Positions 43,188-55,840 are shown, numbered from the stretch's first letter. The stretch: 64,000 nucleotides of DNA from Stratiolaelaps scimitus (GCA_019614645.1 JABWDB010000001.1:124001-188000), one strand, 5' to 3'. Program-made: numbers and translations. Notes: generated by a model not told the origin, from the letters alone.

Positions 43188-43421
43188 TCATATGAGCCAT
43201 AAATAGTCGGCCATTTCTTTGTTGTGAGCAAACAGAGGCGGCTCACGGGCTGTCTGTAGCCTTCGTAGAGCCTCATAGATATCCTTTGGCTGGATGGCTG
43301 GACCGTCGATGAGTTGCCCCGACGGCACCGAATCTTCCCGGAATTTCCCCCTGAACAGAGGATTGTTGGAGGCAAAATCAGGATTATACCGACGGCCACG
43401 GCCGACATCCTGTAGCTCTTC
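43188..43421 (-). CDS. SUPT3H: SUPT3H last coding exon
   Basis: The acceptor ATGTTACAG precedes GAAGAG at 43421, and the frame runs 77 codons to TGA at 43190-43188. It encodes a charged linker (EELQDVGRGRRYNPDF) and the final histone-fold helix (IQPKDIYEALRRLQT), followed by a short tail ending ADYLWLI. Confidence 0.87.
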   Translation of the reverse strand, partial: EELQDVGRGRRYNPDFASNNPLFRGKFREDSVPSGQLIDGPAIQPKDIYEALRRLQTAREPPLFAHNKEMADYLWLI

Positions 43422-46400
43422 CTGTAACATCACGAAACGAACGCATACGGCACATTTCATTAGGGGTTCGCCATTCAGATCGCCATTGTTCGCTTGCCAT
43501 ACCTTGAACGGTGGTGATACTATAATATATATAACCGAATTTTGTAATATTAGAAATATAATGTGCCTGCAATGGAAATATCGGGTCATGTGGACTATTA
43601 TTGAACATGAAGCATGCTGTGTTGAGAATATCTTCCTGTGATTAAGATAGAGATATTCTATAATAATTACCCAACAGTGTCAACGGGTTGTCATACGACA
43701 AAGGCTTAGGAAGTGCCTTCTTCAATAAAGGTCTGTACGACCCGACATCCCCTCCGTTAGCACACAATATGAAAATACGTTGATCGATGAAGTATCGATG
43801 AAGTATTTCGAGTTGCACTGTACATCGATGCCGATTAAGTTACACGAGCAAATACGTACAGGGTGTTTGGAAAACTGCGCAAACCTATCGGCGACTAAGA
43901 AATGTTTGACGGTTTCCCAGGCAACATTCTCTGCAGATACTTCCTTCTTTCTTTCCACTGCCAAGACACTTAGATAGTACCAATGTATACTATGGCAAAA
44001 GAAAAATCTGGGAAAAATAAAATAAAACGTTATCCCAGAGGACATCAGACCTTCGTGAAAATCTTGAAGCGCAGGGCGGGAATTAGTTCGACATAGTTTT
44101 GCCAATCTCTGAGGCATGTCCCTTCTCTTTCTATCCTGTTTCAAAATACCCGATGCCTACCAACGCTACATCTACAATGTGCCTAGAGAATATGGGAAGG
44201 GCACAAATATATGGAAGGTTATCTTTGAAGTTGTCAAAGGTCCGTTAGTTGCCCTTATACGCATATATAGTGAGCACACACCGAGGATAAACGAAATTGA
44301 ACAAGTATACATTAACACTCATAATGGGTGAGAACGAAGAACATACACGACGCCCTATGGTGGCACCGTTACTCGTCTATTATATACCACGCATAATATT
44401 TAAATAGTGCTGTGTACACCAATATCACAACATGATTGGGAAATAACCTATAACTGCCTTGATAGAATGCAGATACGTACTCATATACAGTGAACGCATT
44501 TGTCAATTCCACGCTGAGATGCCGCTCGAATTTTTTGATTATACAGAACGCAAAGCCAAATTGTATTGTATTGCATTCTGTTGCCACAATCGGAACCTAC
44601 CAGACTGTCATGTGTCTGATTTCCGCTTATTAATGACAAGTGATATCATACGTAGCCAGTGAATCTTGCCTCGCATTGCCGCCTTCTCTGAGCGGGTCCA
44701 AGGTCTAGTATTACATAGTATAATTACACCATACATATATTGTTGATCCTGAGCAGTAATCGACGACCATATTTTGCCACTATTGACGATATTTTCACAA
44801 CTCCAATAACGATTCTCGCGTCTTTACGCTAATGAGCTCAAAGACCCTCGCCGTACAACAAGTGTACACCAACCTCATTGATCGCCTTTGCCGTATCCCG
44901 GATCGCTACGGCACTCTCGGTGAGCTTCGCAACAATTTCATACGCGATGAGCGCCAGTACATCGCTGGCCGAGGAGCTCAATTGCCACTGGACATTCTGT
45001 GAAAGCCATTCGACAAAGGCACGTCGAGCCGGCCCCGACGTCCCGAAAGAAACGCCTCGCGCTGCATGAAACTCAAAATACTCCTGACGGTCCATGCCAC
45101 ACGTGCGGGCATCCATCCGAGACAATCGCTCCTGCAAAGTCATTATTATCGTCATTAATTCGTGGCCAAGAAATGTATCAGATGTGTACATCAGGTATAG
45201 ACGGGTCACGGGAGCGCATGGACTCTCTTGTATAAATAGTGCGGGTTGTGGCCCGAGGCACTCTTTAATGAACAATTTCATTCCACATCTATTATTTGCA
45301 CTCGAAAATCAGCAGCTATTTATCGCTCCGATGGAAAGCTGCCCGCTGCTGGTGAGTCGTTAATGCCTTTTCGGTAAAACAGGGTGATTTGGGATTACAC
45401 TGCGACTGACACTTAAACAGACACTTCTTACGACGTCGCGGAGCAACACAGACTAATCAAGCAGTCAATATAGCCAAACAAGCCACGAACAGATATAATT
45501 TCTACTAATATCTGTAGAAGAACTTTCAACGGATATTAGAAGAATCCGATACCTGACAATCAAGTGAAACCGAATTTTTAATGCAACGATTTTCTTCCAA
45601 AAGGGCTAACGCAATTTCTATTTTGCCGGTGCTGAAGGACTGGAGGAGTGGGACTTCGATGTTTGAAATATCCTATTAAGAATATATAGAGTACGCCGTT
45701 CTCGGATGCGTTTCACATTCTGCTGAATAAAATTGTCCTCCACTTATATAAATAAGAAATTGAATTTGCTCGGTGGCTGCTTTTGGTCTATGTAGGAGCT
45801 CGGTTTGTTTCAGGCTCCAAAGATCAATGTGCGCGCGAAATCAAGCCGGCAAAGTGAGCTCACAAGCAAAATTAAATTACGTTGACATGATACATAAGTT
45901 GATTGCTTTAAGTATGTATATTGATTAGGTAAGATATAGATCTTACAATATGGCAGCATTCATCTACCAATAAAGAAACCTGGCCGACTAATTGAACCGT
46001 GTCTGTTTTAAAAATGAAAAAAAAAAAAAAACGAACAACAGCCCCGGGTTGTTGGACACCACATCAGCCTTCTATTTCAGGACTTTCAGTTTCGTTTTGC
46101 GAATTGGGAACGTTGTCGGGCCAACCACAGACGAAAAAACTCTATATACACTTCGGCTGTGACTTTTGGAACTCACCGAGATACCAAAATAAATTATGGA
46201 AGGTGCGTCAGGCTCTCGGAAATGAATAACGAATGAAAATATCTGTGCAGGTCGACTTTTCTCAATGAGACCAGTACCGGCACCTGTGGCCAAGTTCGAA
46301 GGATTAAGCAAAAATTAACAGCGAATAGTAAAGAAAACGTCACGACCAATGTGTCAACCATTATTAATCTAATTCTAATTTGAACCAGAGAGAAAAACTC

Positions 46401-48325
46401 GCCTATGGCTCAGTCGTTTGATTCGATTGCCCATAGCCACAATACGTCAGAAATATCCTATTCTGTTTGTTGTTTATTGTTGGGTGCACTTGACTATCGT
46501 CTAGCACCTCTGCTGTAGAGCGGTCGCCGGCCGATTTTCGTCATTTGCACATAGAGGCCAGGGATACCTGAGTACGTCTCGATCGAGGGCAGTATTAAAA
46601 AAAAAGCCTTCTTAGAGAGCCGAGCTGGCCGCGGCTATTTTCTATTACATTATTTTTAATTAGCTAACTGTAGGATTTCATTTCCCACAGTTATTCAGGA
46701 AAAAACAACAAGTCACCGATATTGTCCAGCTGATCCAGCTATGGCACGCGAGACACGAGCCACTCGTTAAAGACTATTGGAGTTCAAACGCAATAGGAGT
46801 CATCGAGTGCACGCCATAGCGCTATATAGTGATTCCGGCCAGACAAATTATGATACGCACGCCAGTTGGTGACACTAAAATTTCCAGAGACAATACGCAT
46901 ACGAATTTGCACAATCGGTAGAATTGCGAGACAGAGACAAACCATTGAAAAATTCCTCCACCTAATTAACAAACGCATAGTTAGTGACACCGTAGATAGA
47001 ATAGAGTTCTGCCCGGTCTGTTCAGCGATACAAGACAAAGATCCAAGATGAGGTCGACGCTGGACCTCCAAGGCACCGTTGCTACGTTCATCAAGTCAAA
47101 ATGTCGCCTACACCAAAATGTGCGCTCGCTACAAGCAGCGTGCAGGAGCCTTCAAAGGCCTTCGAACACATGGAAATGGACAGTGGAACAGGTAGCCCAC
47201 ACGTGCGCACGTTTGTGGACGCCAAGTTCGAAAACTCAACGAAAGGCTTTCTCTGATTGTCACCTTCAATCGCGTAAACATCTTGTGTCTGACGAAGGCC
47301 AAACATCACGGCATTCTTCGACGTGCGATCAGAGGTAACCACGGCAGTTCACGCATATAATCCTCGAGTTCGTAATCGTGTCGATGTTCGTAGATTACTC
47401 CTCGTTAGGACGCACATCTCAACGCCGAACAGACGATTCTCCGAACACGTTGATAACATCTTGACATTTGCCGTTTCGGCAGACAAAATCACTGCGACCT
47501 CAGCGTTCCCTATGGCTCCCTGTTTGCCGACGAGTGGAAGCGGTTGAATTCATCACCCTCTCCGCCACTCGGGATACGGTGTCTAGGCAGCGCAACACCA
47601 TAGCGGTGTCGCTTCACGCTTGAGGGAAAAGGGTCGGACAGCCATCAATCTGTGCCATCTCGATGTTACACAAAGTCGACCAAGTGATCTACAACTGCTA
47701 ACTAGACGCTGGCTATGCCGTTGTCTCGATGTCCAGCGTCGGTCGGTGCATCGTCCCTAGTCTGCTCTTCAAGGGAATTAACACCAGAAATCCTGCTTTC
47801 AACTCGTATCATTGTTCAAGACGAAGCTGATAAATTTACATAGGCATTGTATCAACATGCAATGTGGTATCTACACGTAACGCGGATATCTCAGTGTATG
47901 CAGGTGTGCATATGAACCTAACAGGTTTGTATCGAACCTCTCAAGGGCCAGCTTTCAAAATATCCGCACAGCGTTCACCATGCGAATTCGATAGTGTTCA
48001 CGGTGCAGCAGAACGTGGGAACTTTAGCTCCCACAGCAGCAACGAGCTTTAATGGGCAAATATCGTCGACAAACACAACGCTACAACGATATCCGGTCAT
48101 CATACCCGAACCCAATCAGCTTATTAAGCGTGTGAATGAATGAAGAAAGTCACCTGTGTTATGGCGTCGATGTAGGATTCGTCGAGAACCTCATTAAGTT
48201 GAGGGTCGTCGATGAGCCTAAAGGCTTGCCGAAGCTCCTGCAGGCTTTTCTCGCCATCGGGCGCTCCCATTTTCGTCCCGAGCTGGTGTTGCAGTTGACG
48301 CACCTGGCTGCGTGTCGACAGACGC
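43188..48325 (-). CDS. SUPT3H: SPT3 homologue, SAGA histone-fold subunit (last three coding exons)
   Basis: In order of translation the exons are 48325-48154, 45131-44874 and 43421-43188. All junctions are phase-consistent and GT-AG. They give about 220 C-terminal residues of a protein about 320 long in humans. Diagnostic blocks are QERLSRMDART, RQEYFEFHAARGVSF, VLALIAYEIVAKLTESAVAIRD (second histone fold, first helices) and AIQPKDIYEALRRLQ (last helix; human AIQPCHIREAIRRY). SPT3 pairs its two histone folds within one chain, sits in the SAGA coactivator and contacts TBP in the nucleus. The exons for the first histone fold were not found to the right, so the gene is called partial. Confidence 0.88.
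43422..44873 (-). other. SUPT3H intron (1.45 kb)
   Basis: The intron donor is GTTGGT on the - strand, a weak form, and the acceptor is TTACAG. Two open frames lie inside: 140 codons on the - strand (43722-44144) and 71 codons on the + strand (44116-44331, ending near a GG|GTGAGA). Neither shows a domain I recognise. Confidence 0.65.
44874..45131 (-). CDS. SUPT3H: SUPT3H coding exon with second histone fold
   Basis: The exon starts at GAG (45131) after ACTTTGCAG and ends with ATCAATGAG before GTTGGT. Its 86 codons align with human SPT3 from QERMERAERQ through the hydrophobic [22 protein letters not shown] helix pair. The donor is the weakest splice site in the model. The phases on both sides still agree without adjustment. 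Confidence 0.9.
45132..48153 (-). other. SUPT3H intron (3.0 kb)
   Basis: The intron runs from donor GTGACT to acceptor TTTGCAG on the - strand. It contains a possible + strand coding relic near 47092-47240 (see findings) and an A-rich run at about 46015-46031. No intact nested gene is supported. Confidence 0.6.
48154..48325 (-). CDS. SUPT3H: SUPT3H coding exon, inter-fold linker
   Basis: The exon begins at 48325 after TTATTTTAG, completing a codon begun in an upstream exon, and ends ACACAG before GTGACT. It encodes RLSTRSQVRQLQHQLG and then QELRQAFRLIDDPQLNEVLD and ESYIDAITQ. These align with the human linker ending IDEVKQER. The join to the next exon restores ITQ-ERLSRMD with no phase change. 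Similarity of the first 20 residues is low. Confidence 0.8.
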
Positions 48326-49501
48326 CTAAAATAACCGCACGAAAACACCAAGCTCAATATAGTTGTCAGTTTGTTCAGCCCCGTATGCATAGATGAATTC
48401 GCCGACAATCCAGACATCTTTCATTGACATTGAGCCGAGCGCCAATGCCGATACCGAATAATACTGGTTGTCCAAAAGGATAGAGATAACTACCATTTTC
48501 TATAGGACGCCATTGAGGCAATTCAGACTGCTGGTGCCGATTTCTCTGAAGAAGACAATGAAACATGTTTCTACTAGTTACTTATTGACGTGTACTTTAA
48601 TGGATCATTGCAATGGGATGCGTGTGACGCGTGACTTTGAGCGCTTGATAGGCAGTGTCGCGGGGTGGCCGCCACACGTTGCTGATTCGACTACTATTTG
48701 CTCTGGAATCGCTCTTCTGACCACTATAATCGCACTCTTATGTCACGTACAGACCACGTATCGATACGCTGAGTCCCAACAAACTCTTCGAAATGGTCAC
48801 CTTATACGTCTCTGTTCATTGATATTAGAATGTGCATCAAGTTTGGAACTCACTCCCTGTTAGTATCCCCGTTCGTTAGACACATTTGCGCCCCAATGCA
48901 AATTCGTCCTGAAAAAACATGGAGCTATTCAAGGTTCACTCTGAAGCCAGGGCACTGCACTGTCCTCTCATTCACGATACACTTCAAAGCTCTCCGTTAC
49001 CCTCGTAATTCTATTACATTCCCATAATCTCACTACTACCTTATACGTTGACTTATATAAATTCTACATTCAATATTTAATTAACAATCCAATTAAGTCT
49101 TTGATAATGGAGTGTCAAGAAAAAAAAAGCCGAGAGGACTACAGCGTGTTCGTGTTCTATCTTTATCCTTCCCTACACACGCAGACCTAATCTCGTCGTT
49201 GTAGCTGTTGTAGTTAGGGTCTCATGTTCACGCCAAACTAATCTCTCGTTTACTTGTCTCTCTTGTTGTAGAAATGTTGGAATCTCTACCTTATCCTTCC
49301 ATACAAATGGCGTGGTCGGCATTTTTTTTGTAAATGGCTCTTATCAATGTCACTAAACTGTCGACAAAGAACTCTCCTCATTGTAGAACGTCTCTTCCCC
49401 GTTGAGCCTCTGGCGCATGGGTACAGTCACAAATATACATGAGTGTTGTTTACATACATTGTCCGAGCATAATTGTTGGCCCTTTGGTACCGATAATAGA
49501 C

Positions 49502-49528
49502 AATAATAATAATAATAATAATAATAAT
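49502..49528. repeat. (AAT)n microsatellite
   Basis: Nine AAT units in a row. The frames crossing it encode meaningless Asn or Tyr runs. Confidence 0.85.
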
Positions 49529-49709
49529 GCGTATATAGTACAGAGCGGCCTTGAAATAACAAATGTCAAGTCGAAACTGGCAAAAATTCAAAAGCATTCC
49601 TATGCCTTGTTATCGTTATTGTAAAGTATAAGCATACATCGCTTGAGGTTCGGTATTGAACCCCCGTGCCAAGGCTATGTTAGTGACCTAACGTGGTCAT
49701 GAGGATGTA

Positions 49710-49840
49710 ATACGTATGACCTAGGCCTTGGACGGTGGCTTCTAAGGCCGCAGGTTGGACTCCAGCGACCTGCTGACATAGAGAGAATATTGCAAAATTG
49801 CAGTTCCGTTACGAAACTACTAAAGTTTATTACCTTTACG
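49710..49840 (+). mobile_element. tRNA-like SINE relic with TTTACC tail
   Basis: The stretch 49717-49772 resembles a decayed tRNA, with a B-box-like GGTTGGACTCC. It is followed by ATTGCAGTTCC and an AT-rich tail with TTTATTACCTTTAC. The ATTGCAGTTCC and TTTACC modules recur at 53840-53883, and the tail alone at 60734-60770. I infer a SINE family different from the one at 14, 26 and 28 kb. Confidence 0.45.
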
Positions 49841-52800
49841 TCATTTACACCACGATCCAACCAGGTAATTAGAAGATTTTAACGGGAGAACAATTCAGAG
49901 GCGGCTGGAGCGCTCAAATTCAACGGAGAATAGGAGCCACATATGTTTAGTTATCGCATGTCGTGCAATTTTACGACAACTGCAATATTTTTAATATTAA
50001 TTATATAATATCTCATCACCGTCAGTGGACATATTGGGATACCTATGATTTAAAACATTGGTAAGATCATTAGTGCGTTAAGCACTGCTAGCTTAATAGA
50101 GAGTCCCTCCCTGTCGGACAAGACACTCTCACTGTTAAGTTGCTCTGTACGAGCGACAGCCCAGCACTGATAGTAGCAACAACACTACACAAGAGATTGA
50201 GCCTGATATCAAACATAGCACATATCGTATTCATTATGACGACTCAGCCTCTTATGCAACCCGACGTCAGCAGAATCATGTATTTCGCTAATTGACGGCA
50301 GCTTGACACATTGCCCCTTTGGGATCCTATACCGATCATTTGCTCCGTGAGTTAGCCTGGCTGGTACTCTGGCCCTCGATCTTCTCCCTAAGATAAGATC
50401 TTCATACGACCGAGCAGCAGAGATACGTATTAATCAAATGCAACTTGTCCAGGGATAAATAAGGTAACGAATATGAAGGCTGAACGGGTGTTATTTACGG
50501 CTGTTATCTTGTTAGAGGCTATATGCCAATTGCAGCCATCTGCGCGCGCAACTAACGTGTGCTCAAACGTACGTAAGCTGGGCCGGAACAGCTGGCGACA
50601 GGATAATGTCGTCGATATTTTTGAATCAGTGAATCTGCGACAAATGTTCGAGTCTCCCTGGGACTGAGAGGTTCGCAATATTTGTTTGGCATGCAGACGA
50701 AGGAGCACTTCATTAACCCACTTGGGGCTTCGTACGTCGCCTAACGCGTGGGACCCAGAACAGTGACAATGGATGTCATCATTCATATCACTGCTCTGAA
50801 CAAATATATATTTCTAACACCCGCGGAAACGCTCTATCGAACACTTCATATAGTCGAAAAAGTTGTAAAATCTGAAATCTGTGCTTACAGAAGATTTCTT
50901 ACTTGCTGTTATGTGAATTCTCTGTGGTGACGTTCTCTAGTTCAACTACTTGTAAGCGGGTCTTTTGCCGGGAATGAAAATTAACGCCAATCAAATTCAA
51001 AAGCACTAAAACAGTCTGCTGGTTAATCGACCCGTAAGCTAATTTGAATTCTACGCTGAGCGGTATAGAGTGTCTTCTATCAACGTCTTGAAAGTCGACG
51101 AACCTACACTTCTCGTAGTGTTATTATGGTAACAGAATATGGCCCTAATGATTGGTGTCTGCACGGCGATTCGTGTTCCTGATACGCGTCAAATGTAGAA
51201 CGGCATTTATCGTCTAAACGGTTGAATGATTACTTTAACCGACATATGATGTACGGGGGTTCAAATGGTTTCAGCGTTTCCCGCAGGATTCCCCATTGAA
51301 CAATGTAACGGAAAAAATAAGTTGCAAAGGATAAGTTAAAAACGATAAGTTGCAATCTTAAATGACGAACATAGAAATCATATTTCTCTAGATCCTAATA
51401 CCGGTTTACTAAGCATCATTGTCTAGTTACAGCTCGACTATTGCAGCTAATCAATGACTCAATCAATTGAACTTTGTGCTGTTAAAACTAGCTAGACAAA
51501 TCGGTTCTTAACAATCAGCGTGTGTATACATTTCAAAATGACACGACCTTCTCAATCGGCCAACAGTCACCGATAAATGCCATCCGTTCGCAGCTAATCA
51601 CCGTCAGAGTACGATTGTCTGATAAAACTCCCGCGTGAGCCCATGCTTCCAAGGAGCGTCCCCTTCCAAGCGTTCCACGGGAAGTCACCGCATAAGAACA
51701 AGCCATGCCCGCTATATACGTTGCACCTCTCGACAAGTGGGCAGGACAACGGCTGCGCCCAGCTCTTCACTAAAAGCTCGACGTTCAACGGCGTCCCACG
51801 TGTAGCCTTTATCGATGCAGGACGTGGATGGTTTTTCGCGAGGCTTTATACCAAATTATCTGGCAAGCCGTTGCCATCCGCTGAGTGGCCTCCTCTGTTC
51901 AAGAGTGATAATGAGCCAATAGGTAGCTAGCGGACCCGGACGAGGCGACACAAATTCCCCAATAGCCTCTGTCCGCCTCGACAATGTTCTTGTCATAAAT
52001 CGACAGTATCGACAAACGAGATGATGAGACAGGAATCACTTGGAGGCTGCAAGTGATTACCAAGTAGGTTTGGGCGAAACGGAGGCAGTCGACGGCAGAT
52101 ATTTCCGAGTTCGTAATCCGGCGCAAGTAAAATTGAAACGTGTCAGATTCGTTGACGATTTGAATATATTATATGCCGAAGAATTGAGTCTGTTTATATA
52201 TATATAAATAAATATATATATATATATATATAGGGGTATTAAACGTGGCACAAGTTACTTTCAAGTTACAATACATGCTGCAATTACAATTCATTCTTAT
52301 AACAAGACTCATTGTGAATATTCACAAATTTCAAAGCTTAGATATCTTCTATAAAAGCAAGTGGTTGACTTTTTCAGTACAGCAGAACTCGCCATTTTTG
52401 ATCACAAAATCCTCTCTACCCTTTGTATTATTCGAGATCAAAATATTCGTCAAATCAGTCCTCCTTGATTGAAAGTCGTTGAAAATGTTCTACACCAGCA
52501 GTCCTGAGTCGGTCATCAACAGTCGGCACCTCAATTATGTTAGCATTCAATACAGCGAAATACAAACGCTGAATAGCTCGGGTAAACTTATTTCAAGTAA
52601 CACCATATTCTGATTTATTGGGTTCCAAATCGCGGACGCATCAGCCGCAATCAGCTGAGGTGGAACAATGTGTGAATCCTATGAGTCTTAGAGTGGACGG
52701 AACGCGCGAACTCAAGACACTCAGTATTCAACAATATAGCATGAAGCATCATTTACCAATCAATTCAACATGTTTACAAACATCAAAGGCTCAGCGAACC

Positions 52801-53158
52801 TTAACTGTGGTGGCCTATTGCTATTTTTGATCGAGCCGGATTCGACTTCTTTTAGATGATGATACTTCGTCTTGAACTTCTATTACTCAGATGGATCACC
52901 CCAAGAGTATTGGCCATGTTTGCCGACCATACAACCAGATCATCTGTTGCTCTTTAAGGGGTTATATAGTCATCTCGATGGTGGCCCGTCGTGATTAGTT
53001 CCATGGCAACAGCGTCAACATACTATTAGTTGACTGGATCAACGGGAACGTTTTGATAGGGTAAACGAGCAATCCTAAAGTCTCCCTCTTTCACGTTTAA
53101 GAAATGTCCTCCGAAGAAGTCGATGGTCCAAGCAGCCAATTTTAGGTCAGCGCCTTTT

Positions 53159-53159
53159 G

Positions 53160-53213
<54 letters not shown>

Positions 53214-53216
53214 CAG
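53159..53216. repeat. (TA)n tract with internal symmetry
   Basis: Three TA blocks separated by single G and C bases are arranged so that the whole is nearly self-complementary. It has no distinct unique-sequence arms. Confidence 0.7.
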
Positions 53217-53780
53217 TTCTAAGCATCTCTATTATTTCGTTGTCACTAATATGCTTAGTTTACCTAACCTTCTTTCTAAACACGACATGTCTATAAAAGA
53301 TAATCAATCCCCTATTCAAAGGTGAATAAAAACGCCCCTGGACTGGCGCCGACGAGGATCACTTTTGCTAGCCTTTAATCTGGATAACAACGGACGCCTC
53401 AAAGGACAATTTTGAGGTCTGGCTCGCTCACACAGACTGTCCTTCCCTGAGCGATCCCCAAGTCGAGATATTCATTTGCTTGTCTTTACATATACAGCCA
53501 CCACGCCAAGAGCTGTGTTTGACCGGGATGATTTATTAAAAGATCACTCGTCAGCATTCAGTGATGACACAACGTCCCACAAAGATTAGGAGTTAAACTC
53601 GTTTGCGCATAGATCAGCAGCAAATGGAGAACAGGACAGCGTTGATGATAGACGGCCACCAGACTGTGCAGCGTCTCGATATGAAACGAATAAGAACTAT
53701 GCAGACATCACTATTGTACTATGAGCGGGAACAGTATATCATTTGAAAGAAGTCGAAGCTAGCTAGATCAAATATAGCAA

Positions 53781-53790
53781 AAGGCCTATC

Positions 53791-53821
<31 letters not shown>

Positions 53822-53826
53822 GCCTT
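53781..53826. repeat. (TA)n hairpin with 9-bp arms
   Basis: AAGGCCTAT (53781-53789) and ATAGGCCTT (53818-53826) are exact reverse complements enclosing a (TA)n run. A SINE-tail-like motif begins 14 bases further right. Confidence 0.85.
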
Positions 53827-53839
53827 AAGCATTGTAAAT

Positions 53840-53883
53840 ATTGCAGTTCCTTTAATAAACCAATAAACCATTACCTGTACCTC
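53840..53883 (+). repeat. SINE 3' tail fragment
   Basis: ATTGCAGTTCC, then TTTAATAAA, CAATAAA and TTACCTGTACC. The same order with few changes occurs at 60734-60770 and in part at 49797-49840. No tRNA-like head lies to the left because the (TA)n hairpin is there, so this copy is truncated. Confidence 0.5.
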
Positions 53884-54054
53884 ACTTGTGATCGTGATAA
53901 ACTAGCACATATGTATCTATATTCGTATATTATATAGCTCTGCAATAAGTATTAGCACAGAAGCGAGGTGCACACAGTTCACAGTTACTGCAATGCTAGC
54001 GTGTAAGATAACGGTAATGGTCCAAATGAGACCATCTTCCCGTCAACGCTGTGC

Positions 54055-54177
54055 GGTGGCGGTTGGACCGTGACTTTTAAATCTCTCGCTGCAAAATGCC
54101 GGAGGACGCAAGTTCGAGTCGTTCCGCCACCTGATGATGGCACACAGAGAACCTAAACGTTCGACGGCATTTTGCAG
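54055..54177 (+). ncRNA. tRNA-like sequence with a 13-bp inverted repeat
   Basis: GGTGGCG (54055-54061) can pair perfectly with CGCCACC (54125-54131) as a 7-bp acceptor stem at normal tRNA spacing. A TTCGAGT-type T loop lies at 54113-54119. The T stem is only 3 of 5 paired and the D arm is not recognisable, so a functional tRNA is unlikely. CTGCAAAATGCCG (54089-54101) recurs as its exact complement at 54165-54177, which gives a competing hairpin. A SINE head or tRNA pseudogene is the best reading. Confidence 0.3.
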
Positions 54178-55840
54178 TTCCGCGTTGAAATCAACAAAAA
54201 ACCGTTGCATCTTTTATCCAATCACTGCCGTCGTGAGAAGTATGACTCGCCCCTGCCACCAGGCTCGAGACGCCTCTCACTAAAGGGTCCAGTCATCACA
54301 TATGTCGTTCGTCCCCCACCGGCAGTCTGGAGCTCGCTGTCCAGCGAGACTCTGTCACACATGTCAATCGAGGAGGTTGCTGGCAAAGAATAACTTCAGC
54401 TGACAAAAGGAACCCTGTCACCACAGCGGGGTCTATTTTTCTCTACGCATGTTTTTATACGCAGTCAACTTTATCGCCATTAGGCAATATGATGAATGGG
54501 TGTGCGCTTGACTGAGTTATGAGTGCAAATGACTTTGTAAATTTTATGGTTGTACTCACATTAGCACTACAACAATGTGGTGAATTTTATATTCTCTGTA
54601 ATCGATAATTACCGATTGCCGTGCTAGGATATTTGTGCTAAATTGGCATGATTTCTAGATCACTTCTACGCCTCTGGGGCAACTTAGGCATTGAAAAAAT
54701 TGCACTTGTATGAATCAACTATGCAATTATATGATATGTCCTTCTGCGATCTGTAAAACGATGTGGATAGCGATGTGTGTGGGTGCGCTGGGGTCTCTGT
54801 GTTGGTATCAAGCTGACATGCCCAAAGATTCGCCACTGTCTACCGAACACGGAACGGGGCCTTGTGCCACACGCCTACAACTCACCTGCCCGCCTCGGCC
54901 TTTGTAAGTGAGGTGACGATGCTCATTGGCCTAGCCAAGGACGCTCGTGCGTGTCCGCTATCGTAAGGCTTCGTTTGGCCTACTTGCTTACAGGGAATTG
55001 TAGAAGATGCATTATGTACGTGTCTAATAGTACCACAGACTGCCGTGTAAGATAGAGATATGGGAACCGTCTATTTGAGAAATCTGTTGTAGGCTTATGA
55101 TGTGTTATAGAAACGTGGACTCGGATAGCATATCTTGGGCCGAAAGGTAGATTTATCGATGAATTCATCATTCTCAAATTATGAGTTTCGAACGCCTACA
55201 TTGATTTTCCTCCATCTCTGTTTCAACTGCACAGATACTCTTGATAGAAGCGCTTCTTCATCTGAATTCCTCTAATGTCTATAGCAAATAGTTTGGGCCG
55301 AACTATTAAAAAAATCATTTTTGACCCAAAGATCTGTCTCTTGTTTCGTCGACTGGAGTATCGAAGAGATTCCTTAGGCTTTATTAGAAATGCACCGGTT
55401 CTAAGCTTCACATGTGATGGCCTGAATCAAATTAATGAAGTCAGTACCGTTGTAAAAAAAAGCGACTGACCGCCGGGATTTCGATGTTGTGCATACCTGA
55501 GCATTAGCGACACCTAAAAACGCACTGTACTTTCTCGAATTTGTAAGACGACAGACTGCCTCTAACCTAGTAATGGACAGAGCCCGCCCTTAATAGTCTG
55601 CGCTTGAGTAAAACACCAGCAGCAGTGGATACCTTATCTAACGGTATCCAAATGTGGATAGCCACTCTCGGGTCACCTTAGGCCGATAGGTTACGTGTTC
55701 AGCTTTTCCAAGCGTTATCGATAGCGGCCAACGCCTATCGTAACGATTAGCCAACGAAGCACTGGGCCAATCATCATCTACGTCTTTGCTTATCAAACTC
55801 ATGCTCAATTTATAGAGATAACACATAGTTCGCTCTCCTC

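Larger units (their letters stand above)
48326..53139. other. Non-coding region, presumed SUPT3H intron
   Basis: If SUPT3H continues to the right this is intronic. It contains an (AAT)n microsatellite (49502-49528) and a tRNA-like SINE relic near 49710-49840. There is also an unassigned + strand frame of 95 codons (51643-51930) and (TA)n tracts near 52194-52232. I searched both strands for the first SPT3 histone fold and found nothing convincing. Confidence 0.45.

Noticed and set aside
50430..50786. ALGDVRSPKWVNEVLLRLHAKQI on the - strand as the missing first histone fold of SUPT3H
   Set aside because: ALGDVRSP resembles the start of the human fold, but the next 40 residues do not, and the frame lacks acceptor and donor sites that would connect in phase to the exon at 48325.
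53026..53226. 66-codon - strand ORF
   Set aside because: Half of it is a translated (TA)n tract. The remainder is too short to assign.
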